Below, piece after piece: positions 10,901 through 22,900 of a DNA stretch of 64,000 bases (positions are counted from its first letter, which is position 1; each line of letters starts with the position of its first letter). The stretch is from Euglena gracilis (taxonomy: Eukaryota; Euglenida; Euglenophyceae; Euglenales). The stretch lies in the NCBI GenBank assembly GCA_039621445.1, contig CP154954.1:75776634-75840633 (forward strand), read 5' to 3'. The position numbers and the translations under genes were made by a program. The notes under the pieces were generated by a model. The model searched no databases. It saw nothing but the letters and a program-made list of their open reading frames with translations, and was not told the DNA's origin.

Positions 10901-13900
10901 AGCTGCCAAACCTTCATCCATTGTGGGTTCTAAAAATGTATAATAAAAAAAACTGCCAACTATGCAAAAAAAACAACGATTTTCCCAAATTTGTTTTGGG
11001 CTGGCCGTTGTAGACCCATTTTTGTCCCATTTTGTTCGAAAGCCAAAAATCCATTACCGCCCAGCCGCCCTTCGGGCAGCTAGAAATAAATGAAACTTGT
11101 TGATGGGGGGGAAGGGAGTCTGGGGCTGGAGAAAAGCTGCTGGCTGGCTGGCTGGCTGGCTGGCCCCCCAGGGGGTGGGGACAAATCTTCTCCAGCTACG
11201 CTCTGAAGCAGTCGTGTGGCTGCGTCAAAGGCGTGGTGAGACCCCCCCACCTGGGAGATGCCCCCCCCCCATCTGCCCACCAAGCAGTTTGCAAGGGAAA
11301 AACTCCTCCTGTGCCTAAATTTTGGTGCAAGTCTGTGCGCCTGAAACAAAGCTACCATCGAACCGTCCCGCCCACCACCAGCAGTGTGTTTGGGGCACCG
11401 GCTCAACCCCGGCGCCTGAGTGACCTGCCTGGGGGAGGGGGGGGGACATCGCGGCCCTGGCCGCGCCGTGTCGCTGTTGCTGGTGCTGGTGCTGGCTCGA
11501 CTCGGGGACTGGGTCGGCTGGGCGGCCTGCGGGGGGCGGGGGCACGCGGCCAACTCCCAGTGCCAGTCCCAAAAAAAAAAAATAACGAGGCGGCACGTGG
11601 GCAAATATCCATCTGATTATAACTGTTGAGTTGGTGAAGAAGTCAGTTGCTCGTGATCAGTTGCCCATGGACGCCAGCTCGTCAGCACCAAGGCCAACCG
11701 CCTGTCGACTCCCGGGGGGGAATGAGCAGTTCTTGGCCTGACCTCCGCCAAAAAAAAAAGTTGCAAACTCTTCCTTCAGCGAACATAAAATACACTGATA
11801 CATGAAACATGCAAAAAAATGATTTGTATTTGGATAAATTTTCAGCCTGATTTTCGACGTGGGAAGCAAAAATTTTGGGAGGACAAACTGGTGGATACGG
11901 AAGGAGTCCCCATTCCCTCTGCAGCGTTAACCTGCCTTGGGTGGGTGGGGGGAACCTCCAACCTCGGGGGGCGATCTCTCCCCATCGCTCCTATCCAGTT
12001 TTCTCGGTGTGTTGATTAAAGGTCAATTGGTTTTTAGTGCTTTGGGCTCCAAAGGGATTTTGCGCAAAATGCAATGGTGGGGGGCAGGCTGTTTTTTTAC
12101 CAACCCGGGGGGGTCCGGAGTGCCTATGAGTGCCTGCCCAGGCAGGCACTACCCCCCCCCAGGGGGGGGGGTCGATTTCGGCCTGACCAGGCACATTCCT
12201 TTGAAAATAGGCCATTTTTGGCTCCCGGCGCCTTTGGCGCCGGGTCTGTGCTAAGGCACTTTTGGCCGTGTGCCCTACCCCCCCCCCTGGGGGGTCGGAT
12301 CGGGAGTGCCTTGGAGTGCCTGCCCAGGCAGGCACCCCCCCCCCCGGGGTGGGGTCAGCACCCGACTAAAATACGGCCTGGTGGGTGGTGCACCCCCAGG
12401 CCATTCCGTTTTCAAGCAGTCCTTCAGCCCCAAGAGGGTGTGGGCAGGGTTCACTATTAGGGCAGGTGGGGAGTGGATCGGACCACCACTCCGGTTCAGC
12501 AGGGGGAGGAGAAACACCCCCCTGAACCCTCCTATCTTGAATAACTAACCATTGTCTTGACCTAAAAATCGCCCCTGGAAACATGGGAAGGCCTGGTGGG
12601 GAGGAGGGGTGGTCGCCCCCCCCCCCCACCAGGATGGGGGTGGGAGGGTCGACCCCCCCCACACAACCAACAGGGGAATCCCATACAGCTCTGGGGGGAT
12701 GAACCCTTGGGCCCGAACCGACCGACACCCAAAGTTAAGCAACCCTCTGGGAACCAGTGGAAATCCAATTTAGGCAACTCTAAAATTGAGGTAAAACGGA
12801 GGGGAAATGCAGGAGAATGTGCAAGGCAAGAAAGCTCAAATGAACAACAATGGCCTAATTTTTAGGAAAGGGAAATATGTTTTTCTGCAGCTTCAAGGTC
12901 ATTCTAATGCGGTTCCGTCCAATTGAACCAAATTTTGACCTGGTCAAGTTGGGCCCACAAGTCCAGGGTGCCAATGACGAGGGGGGGGGGTACAATAACT
13001 ACCCCATAAAACCTTCCCTCACACACAAAGAGATTGTTGTTGTTGGGGGGGCTGTGGCCCATGCCAGGTTGCAATAGGCAGACTGAGTCCAATGAGGGAA
13101 CCAAATAAGTTCTGGACCGTGCCCAAATTCACGGGTTGCTTAATTTTGGAAGGGTTGCTGAAATTTGAGGGGGGGGGCTTTTCCGCCGAACGAATACAGA
13201 AATCCGCATTACACCCCCCCCCTACATAGAAATTTAACCACTGGTCAGGCCAATGAGGACAGGCCAACCAGTTCACGCCAACCATGGTCAGTAAAACCTC
13301 CTGTTGGTCTGGCCAACCACTGGGCAAGCACACACAGTGCACACCTCGTTGTGGAATCATCACTTCTTTAGGCGGTAAACCGTCTAACCTCACTTTTAAC
13401 ATTATTCCCAGCCCGGTCCCCTCCGTAAGGGCAGCATCTCTTCATCACAAAAACAAATTTTGCGCGGTTTACCGCCTAAAACATCCCTTCCAGGAATCAT
13501 AGCATCTTTTGGGCTGTGTTGTCTGTTCGCCTCCCCCATCACTGGACCTCGGGACTCACGAGATGTTCAAAAATAGGCGGGTTGCTTAGGCGGTTGCATT
13601 TTTTCACCTGCAACACGATGTCAGCCCCCCTCCAGAGGGGGGGGGGGGTCCGGCAGCATTGCCAAACAACCGGGGCTCCAGTGGCCAGGTGTTCTCCCAC
13701 TGTTTTCTGTTTTTCAAAATTTCAAGGCGTCCCAGGGGTGTGCTTTCCAAAACCCCCCTAAAACGACCATATTTTTCAAAATTGCAACTTTGTCAAAATG
13801 CCCAAAATGGACCCTAAACGACCCAAATTTTCGTGCCGGTGTCACCCTCTCAAAAAGAAATCTAGAAATCCCATTAGCCAAATTTGGACTAGCTACAGTC

Positions 13901-16900
13901 CAGCCCCCCCCCCGGGGGGGGGGGGGGGGACTGCAATCCCTTAAGCAAAAGCCTGGTCTCCACAATGGTTGGGCTGACCAACAAAATGGGTCTCCACATG
14001 GGTACTGCGCAGATCCCCCAGAGGTGGAGATCAGGTCTCAGCTTAAAGATTTGCATCCCCCCGGGGAAGGGGGGTGGAATGCAACTTGTCCAAAATCGCC
14101 CAAGAATTTGTTCGAGTGACCCTCACGAAGTGCCGGGAACCCCGAAAGAGGCCAAAATGTAGGCGATGGCGTCACGCATCGGACACCTGGTCCCGGCGCT
14201 CCAGCTGTCGCCTCCGCTCCTCAATCTCCATCAGCTCGCGGCGCAGTGACTCGATGCGCTCCCCCGCACCCCACTGCACAGCTGCCCTGCATCCCGGGGT
14301 CAAAGCCACTGCTGGAGGGACTTTGTTATTGATCCCGTCCATGCTGGCCCCAAATGCCGGGGTGGCCAACTTGGGGAGTGACTGTCGCTCGCTCGGGGAC
14401 ACCCCTGAGGGGGTCCAGGTCAGGCTGGAAATTTAGGCTGGCTGGAAACAGGCTGTTGGCTGTTGCACCCCACTCCCCCTGCCCCCATGGGGGTCCCCCA
14501 GCTGGAACTGTCTCGATTGGGGGTCGAGCCTGTGCCAAAGAATTGGAACCAAAAGATTCGGCTGAAGACTTGCCCTGGCCAGCACATTTCTGACCGTTTT
14601 TTCCCCATTCTTTGCCCCTGAAAGCGCCAAATTTGGTATTGCCCAGCCACCAACAGATGGGGGGAAGGTCCGAGGCTGGAAAAAGGCTGCTGGCTGACTG
14701 GACCCCCCCCCCAGGAGACCCCCCAGCTTAAACAACGCCCTGAGTGCAACGCTCTGGGACAATGATTTTGGGGGTTCAGTGAGCCGGGAGGGGGTTGGCC
14801 GCAGAAGGAACTCAGAAGAAACAAGACCAAAGGTGGAAGAACCGTGAGTGCATGAGCCCCGAAGGCCTGGATGCACAAGGCGGGCCGTGCAGGCGCACCT
14901 CCGCTGTGCAGCGGCGTGCCCTTTGGTGCTGGCGGCGGCGGCCGCGGCGGCCGTCGTGGCGAAGGCGGAGGGGGCCGCGGTCGGCGGCGGGTGGTGGGGC
15001 GGGGGCGGTAAGTCCTCCTCGGCCTTCAGGCTGCCGGTCACCGGGTGGTACTCCGGGGCCGGGTCAGTGCCATGGCAACCTCGCTGGAGGGGGGGGGGAC
15101 CCAGGTGAATGCAGTGCCCTGAAATGAATGCGGTGAATGCAGCAGGCAGTGATCTGGCAGCACAAGCCACGGGAAGAAGAATTGAGCACCCCTGTTTCAA
15201 AAGACAACAAAACCTCTGACCCCTATTTGCAACTTTACCGAATGGGCCAAATATTTGTAGGACTTGGGAGAGGCGGCCGGCCAGGCCAGGCAAAGCCAAC
15301 GGCAGAGACTTCTTTTGAAAAGGGTGGGGGACATGGGGAGGGTCTCGAACCCTCCCCAATGGGGGGGTTGAGGTCGAGGCAAATGCACCCCCTGCCTCTT
15401 TATTTTCAGGCCACAGCACCGAAAAAAAACCCCACAACACCCCTCAGGACCTCAGGAGTTGCATCGGGGCGGATCACAGGAGGACGGACAGCGACCCCGA
15501 AGGTCCCCACCCAGCAACGCCGGCCATGCCTGGGGCTCACGACATTGCTCAGGAAGTCCTTCAGCAGCCGGCCGTCGTCTGCCTCCAGAGCGGAGCGGAC
15601 CAGCTGGGGCCAGCCCCACGCCGTAGCCCCCCCCCCCCCCACCGGTGTGGGGATGAGGGAACCCTGGGTTTTCCTTTGGACCGTGAAGCGAAGGGGTCAT
15701 AAATACCTTTGAGGCCCCGGGGGGTTGCTGGTTGCTGGGCTAGGGCTGGAGATTTGGGCTGGCCAGCAAGCACCTATAGTCAAGCCCAAAAAATTCCCCA
15801 TTTGAGGCCATTTTTGGCCATTTAGGCCATTTTGAGGTATAGGTGGGGGTTCTGAAAATCATAATTTTGCGTCATTTTTGTCACGAAAACTGCATCATAA
15901 CGTGTGCAAACCTTCTCTTATTCAGTAACACAGTGGGTTATTGACACCATTTAGGCAAAATTGCTGAAACTTTTGGACAAAATTATTGAAACTTTTGAAC
16001 AAAGCTATTGAAACTCAGAAAAAAATAAGCACATGGAAACTGAGGAAATTCTCAAACCTTGTATTGTGTTCAAGGTGTGATCCCACACTTCACTAATCTG
16101 GACGCTTCATTTTGTTTGCAAAAGCAAATTAACGAGGAAACAACCTTGTTCAGTTTGGTTCATCAGAAGAAACAACCCTTTAGAATTCACAATATGAGTC
16201 GAATTTGAGTTTGCACCCCGAAGGGCGGCGAGATGATAACACGTTTTTATTAATCGGCCAACAAAATGAGTCCAATTTTGAGCTGCCACCTGAAGGGCGG
16301 CGAGATGATAACACTTTTTTGTTCATCATAATTTGGAAATCCAAGGATGTTGTTTTAAACGTTTAATTGCCTTCAAAACATGCTTAAACCCTCAAAACCA
16401 ACAAAAAAGCACTTTGTTGTGTTCTTTTTTGTTGACAACTTTGACACTTGACAACTTTGCGGTAATCCAGCTGGTGGACAAACAAAATCTGCTTGTCCCT
16501 CCCAGCCTGCTCCAAGCCTCATGCATCCTCCGCCCCCTGGGGATATCCAGGGAGCCAAAAAAATTGGTATCAATATATTTGCCCAAAAGTTTCAATAACT
16601 TTGTCCAAATGTTTCGGGCCCCAAAAAAGCATTCAAAATTCATGAACACTAGATCAAAACCATGCGAAGCTCAACAAATCTTAATTCATACCCACAGAAG
16701 AATTCTGAACAGTGGCAATTTACGGCAGTGAAAATTTTTTAGGAAGAAAACGAACAAATGCTAAAAAAATTTTATTTGCGCAACCAAAAAGCGCAAGATT
16801 ATGCTGGATCGTGATTTGAAGGAATCCCGGTACCTAAAGAACAAGCATACACAATTTTCAATTGAAATTTCCCAACATCTTTCACCGTGCCTTTCATCTT

Positions 16901-19900
16901 TTTTTTCTGTATTTTTCCCTATACTTCTAAATTTGCGCTGTTTCATCATTTGCGAAACAGACATCAGTGCACGCCAAAAAGATGGGAGTAAGAAAAAATA
17001 AAGCTCTCCAAACCTTAAAAATTCAGCCACCAAAACGAGGTTGGCGGCTGTAGATTTGGGGACTAACACCATTATTAGCTGGGATAAAAAGTGGGCCTTG
17101 TGGGGCTGCGCTCCTCCACCAAATCCACTGTTCACCGTCCACATTAACAAAAGACACCGAAAGCCATTATCTGAGTGGCTTCAGTTGTTCACAAAAAAGA
17201 ATTGCAACAGAATTATGCAACAGAATTTTTCCCATTTTTGGGGCATTTCAAGCCATTTTAGGCAATTTCAGGCCATTTTAGGCCATTTTAGGCCATTTTA
17301 GGCCATTTAAGACCCCCCATGTAGGGGATCAAAAAGTCATTTTAGGCCAATTTAGGCCATTTTAGGCCATAATTTTAGCTATGGCGCTTGCTGGCCAGCC
17401 CGCCCCCCCCCCCCCCGGGGGGGGGGGGGGGCTGGACCCGGCCGAAATTGGACAATGCTCAAAACTGACCTGCAAAACACGATTTAAAAAAAAAAGAGCA
17501 TCTGACAACCCCCCCCCAAAAAATGCCCAAAACGTCCCAAAACACCATTTTCGGCCATTTTTGAAAGCTTTTCCTGAAAATCATTGGCGCTTTGCACCGA
17601 AAATTTTTGCGCAAAACGGACAAAAAGGGGTAGCAACCCCCCCCCCCCCCCGGAGGGGGTATTGCTGTGGCTGGGTTGCCAACACCCAAATTCCAATAAT
17701 CATTTGACATTGGAAAAATGGCCATTATTTTTAAGTTTTGTGGCCATTATTTCAAACTACATGGCCATTATTACTTTAGACTTGGTAGGGGTACCCACCA
17801 ACTTTCTTCAAGCAATCACAGAATTACAACATCTGTAAGAGGCCTCTAGACACACAACCGGGGCTTATCTGTCTCCCCAGATACCCAGGGGACTTGCAGA
17901 ACCCACCCCTGTGTTATTTACTCAGGTCAAGTTCAACAGCCCAGCCCAACAACCAAGAAAGATCAATTTTCCCATACTTGGGCTTGCATGCCACATAGCT
18001 GTATGAATTCTCGAGACCCCTATCATTGGACAACATCTTGGGAACTGTGTATAAGCAGGGGGGGATGTCAATAGGACGCGGGGGGATAGGTACCTAGATT
18101 GGGTTCCCTGTGGAAAGCCCAAAGCTCAGCCTTTTCCTCCACCATGGCATTGGCCAGAGGAGGGGAAAATATGCAACAAGGCTCCTCAAAAAATGCAATG
18201 CAAAAAAAAATGCAAAAAGGTGCAAAAAGGTGCAAAAAAGTGCAAAAAAAATGCAAAAGAATGCAAGTTGCATGTAAATTCCTTTAGGAGCCCCCAAGGC
18301 TGTACACTTCTCCACTGGAGAAGGCTGAGAAAATTTTCACCTGCTCCAAAAATCCAACACCTACGAGAAATGTGAGTGCACACTGCAAGGTCAAATGGTG
18401 GTTCACCTAATGGCATCCACTTATACTTCATTATGCAACCACTACCAATGTGAGTTAGGTCCAAAAACGTGCAGTGTGCAACTTCCGGTTGTCTGCTAGT
18501 GCAATTTGCCTGTTTTGCCTGTACAAATGCCCAGGGGAAAATCGGAAAGGTAAGTATGCAAAAAGATGCCGCTTTTCAAAAAAATTCACCAGGCAAAAAA
18601 AATGCAAATTGTGCAAAAAAGTGCAGATTGGATGGACACAGATGGACTGATTGGGACCAGCTTTGTTTCATTGTCCGGAGTGAGGTGAGGTCTTGGGGTG
18701 CCTGTGTTCAAAAGAAAACCTACGCCGAAGGATAATTCTTGAATGCAACTTACTCAATGGATGGACTGTTGTCAACCCTGGAGTGTCAAATCCACTGCCA
18801 GGAAGGAGTCAGGAAGCGTCACCCTTATGGACACACGTGACATCTTCAAAAAAAAAATATCAAATCACATCTCATCTCATCTCAAACCAAACAGGGGTAT
18901 ATCAGCGCTCATTCCGCTGCGTGTGTGGCTGGGCCCGAGAGGCGGGTGACCGGTTGGAGCAGGACGATCTCCGCGTGGCTCAGTTGCTGGCCGGCGCCGT
19001 TCAGCAGCAGCCGCCCGCCGTCCAGCAGCTGCACCTTCTCCGTCTGCTGGAGGAGGTTGGCGGTGGGGTGGCGGATTCGGGGGGGGAGGGGACAGGACAG
19101 TTCTTGTCATTCCGGTCATTGATTCCATACAGAGGTTTTTTTTAAGGACCCGGGGGAGGGGAGGGGGGTCCGGACCCACCCCCCTGGGGGGAGGGGGAGG
19201 GGGGCTTGGGGGACCCTCTTGTGGGAGGTCAATTTTGCTGTCCAAAAAGTTCCATATCATGTAAATTTTAATCCCATTTTAATTTACCATTTTTAAACTG
19301 TTATAAACCGTAAAAAATACCCATATCATCCGCGCCAAAATATTTTTTCCGACATCGGCAAGGAACCCATTTCCGTCATTTCCATCTCCGGGGGGAGGGG
19401 ATCCCAACCCAACCCCCTCCTCCTGCTCACTTAATACCTGAGCAGGGGCCGGGAGCCAAAACCAACGGGAGGTATGGGCAGGCATCTATGGCATCAGGCA
19501 CCCCTCCTTGCTTTAAAAATAGTCTGAAACATGAACAGATGTGGATGTGGCTCCTTGTACATAAGTCTTTCCGGTGTGCAAAGGAGAAAATTTGGGGGCG
19601 GGGCCTTAAAAGACCAAAAAAATCGAGTTCTTTTGCACTTTGTTGAGAAATAGGCCAAAAATACACTTTGGGATTAAAAAATTTTGGTTCTGTGGAGTCC
19701 CAGACCCTCCCCCGTGTCTGAAGGGGCGGGGGAAGGTGGTCTGACTCCCCCCATGCAAAACGAACGTTCACTTGACACCCTGCTCCTGCATTCCCAGGCA
19801 AAAATTTCCTTGAAAAAAGGCCATTTTAGCCCAGCCCCTTGGACTGTAAGTTATTTTGTTAGTTAGTTGGTAAGTTAGTTGGTTAGTTAGTTAGTTATAC

Positions 19901-22900
19901 ACCGTGGGGGTACTACTGCACTACCCATCCCAAAACCCAACTCCCCCCCCAAGAGGTAAAAATACCCTCCCGCCTCCCCCCACACCTGCCCATAACACCC
20001 AGAGGGGGACTTCCTTAAAAAAAAAAAGCCTGCCATGAAAACGCACGCATACGCACGCATGCACACATTCACTCATGTACATGACACATGTATACATGCA
20101 AGTTATTTTTTCTTGCTCATTCGAGTGTTCCATCGATGGTTGTCCACCTGTTTGTCCAATAACCTCAAAACTGCACACAACTCCAGCTGGACAAGAGTTC
20201 GTCAAGTGCACCCTCCGGGACACAAGCAGACAGGCCCTTGCTCGTGCAAATATATGCCCGATGTCTGTTTTGNNNNNNNNNNNNNACCAGGGCAGCGCCA
20301 AATGACCCCCACGGGCGTGGGCCCCACAGAACGCCTTGCGGGGGGCGGGGGCGTTGGAGCAGCCGATCGGCACCGTCGCCCCGCGCCGCTGCGGCAGAGG
20401 CGCCGGCGAAAGCCTCGACCCCCCCCCTGTTGGGCAGGGCTGTACAGGACGGCGTGGCTGTGCTCGCTGTTTGGAAACTCAAATGGAATCCGTACCGGGG
20501 GGGAGGGAATTTTGTGCCAGAGAAAAATTTTGCGGCGACAAATTTCGCGGACGACAAATTTCGCGGACGACAAATTTCGCGGACGACAAATTTCGCGGAC
20601 GACAAATTTCGTGGGATTCCTTAAAAATGTCCGGAAATATTTCGCGGGATTTGCTTCCGCGAAATTTGTCCGTGCAAATTTTCTCTAGGGCAAAATTCCC
20701 CCCCCCCGGTAATTGATTTGAAATTGATTGATGTGCATTTTAGTTGTTTATGTTCCGTTTGCTTAAAGAATCCGTGGAAGGAGAATTACCTGCTGATCTC
20801 CCTTAGGGGTTATTGACCGTCGCAAGTTGCAGCGCCATTGCAAGTGGGGAGGGTCGGACCCGGGATCCCCGTGCAGGCCTGACAGGTGGGGAGTGTTCCG
20901 CACAGGCTTCTTTTCACCAACCCGGGGGTAGTTGGGTGTTGGGCCTAACCGACCAAGCCAAAATCCGTTCAAAATGGCCATTTTCGGGACCCCATTGCTT
21001 TTGGTGCGGGGGGATGGGTGTGCTATAGCACTGCCCGCCCCAAAGCTCAACCCCCCTGTGTGGGGATCGAAAATGCCCCATCCCGCTGCCTGCCCATAGC
21101 ACCCGCCCCGGGAGGGGGCGAACTTCCTGAAAAGGAAGCCTGGTTCTGCACCCCTCGGAGGTGGGAAACGATCAACCAGGACAGGTCAGTGCACACAAGC
21201 ACAGACAGGGGATCAAGGTGCGAGGAAACAAATCAACATTTCCCAGCTCTCCAAAAACAAAACAACAACATTTGGTATGTTTTCTACGGATCGAAACGAT
21301 GAATTCAAATTCGGTGCGATCCAAGAACGAAACATGCGAAAAGTTTGCATCGATTCCAACGCAAAGCACACCCGCAGGATTGCCCGGCACACAAGGGTGC
21401 TTGCCCCGGGATCTCCCACCTGCACCTGCATACAAATTACGGGGAAAACAACAAGCATCCTGTGGCTGTCTTAGACTTCGGGTTTGGAACATCGCAACGT
21501 TGAATGCAACGTTTGTGTCGCAACATTTGGGCACCGCTGTTCCTTGGACACAAATGCAGCATACCCAGGTTGCAGGGCACCCCTATCTCCTGACCCCAAC
21601 CCAGTGCCTCCGATGGGCTTTCTGCAAATCACAGACCCGGGCGATCTTTAGGAGCTCAACATCGCGATGGAATTCACCAAGCTCCACCGTGGAATTTGAA
21701 GGGCGGGTTCTCTTTGGGCATGCAAAATAAAAATTCAATAAAATACATAAAACAACAACAACAACAACAACAATCAAATGAATGAATGAATGAATGAATG
21801 AATGAATGAATGAATGAATGAATGAATGAATGAATGAATGAATGAATGAATGAATGAATGAATGAATGAATGAATGAATGAATGAATGAATGAAATAAAA
21901 GAATAAAAGACAATTTTGGAGCTTAATTAATGCAAGATTAAGTACACCAATTTAGCCTTTTTGAAAAAGCTTTAATTGTAATAATAATGTTCCCTGTTAC
22001 AAACTTGTATAAAAAAAAGCATTGGGCAGTCAATAAAAACACCCAAAGGGTCAAACGAATGAGGTCCAAATGCCACAAGACCTACCTCGTCCTCCACCTC
22101 CGCCAGATCCGTGTACTGCAGGGACAGGAGGTACCGCTGCAGTGGCTCGTCCAGCGCCCCCGGCTCCTGGGCCTGCGCCAAGGCAAGGGGGATGGGATTG
22201 TACCTCAGGGCCGGGGAACAGCAGATCAGGGCCATTCCCCAGGGGGGGCACTCTTCCCCAAGCACAAACCAGGCCATTGCTTGCGGACCTCCGGGGTACA
22301 CTGGTCAGCCATTTTGCTAGACACTGGGAAGAAATATACTAGCTAGACCCGCCCCCGGGGGGCCAGGGGGTCCCCCGACTGGAAAAAAATTATATATCCA
22401 GCCCACCCACCCACCCTCTTACAAAAACCTACCCAATCACGGCCCCCCACAGGGGGGGGGGGTCAACTACCCACCCAAAAGCCAGCCAACGTCGGCTGAA
22501 AACCCTTGAGAAAATTCGGCCTGGCCTTCAGCCGGGCCAAAATCTGACCCCTGGCACACCGCCTGGGGGTCCCGCGGCCCCTCCTGGGGGGGGCCGTGGT
22601 CCCAACCAACCCACCCACTCTCGAAAACTCATCCTCGGGGGGGGGGGGGGGTGACAGGGCTTGGCAGTTACCCACCGGCATCCTTTTGTATTTTGTGGAA
22701 CATTCCACTGTGTAAACCCCCTCCAATTTAATGGCGCAGTGCCCAAAGGGCGCGAAGTGCCCAAATGGGTGTCATACCCAGGCCTTCAAAAGTGAAGCCC
22801 AAAAAAAATGCACCCCCCTCCAGGGCCGTCCTTAAGAAAATAAAAAAAAACTTGGCTGTCCCAGCACATTCAATTTTGGCGTCTTTTTTAGCAAAAGCAG

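Larger units (their letters stand above)
7913..11424. other. Intron or spacer with many G/C-tract elements
   Basis: No supported exon. It holds the start of a CTGTCCAACGA element near 8101, a TAAGACCC/GGTCTTA pair at about 8250-8340 with further GGGTTCTTATTTGGG copies near 8630, and the inverted-repeat element at 9738-10108. The 10130-11040 part is AT-rich and otherwise featureless. Confidence 0.55.
12361..14186. other. Intron sequence, no exon supported
   Basis: Alternating poly-C/poly-G tracts and AT-rich stretches. It contains the inverted pair TTAGGCGGTAAAC (about 13368) and GGTTTACCGCCTAA (about 13466), and an element at 13775-13935 with a distant inverted copy near 51150. Open frames here do not show the third-position G/C bias of the true exons. 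Confidence 0.55.
15604..18950. other. Intron with dispersed repeats
   Basis: No exon was found. It contains poly-pyrimidine/purine GGCCATTTTA arrays (about 15800-15840 and 17230-17375), a C/G tract pair at 17402-17432, another element around 17480-17670, and the long GCAAAA-type repeat at 18166-18620. Confidence 0.6.
19047..22085. other. Intron with an assembly gap and one unresolved GC island
   Basis: A GC-rich island at about 20300-20450 looks exon-like, but no frame and splice pair is compelling. One phase-0 option uses acceptor CTGTACAG and donor GTGCCG. Also here: a GTTA/GTTAGTTG tetranucleotide tract near 19855-19895, the TIR element 20492-20711 and the (GAAT)n tract. Confidence 0.5.

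Noticed and set aside
14433-15440. 335-codon minus-strand open frame
   Set aside because: It reads through intron sequence; only 14899-15083 within it has exon bias and splice sites.
20035-20688. 217-codon plus-strand open frame
   Set aside because: It crosses the N gap and a tandem-repeat core and shows no family motif.
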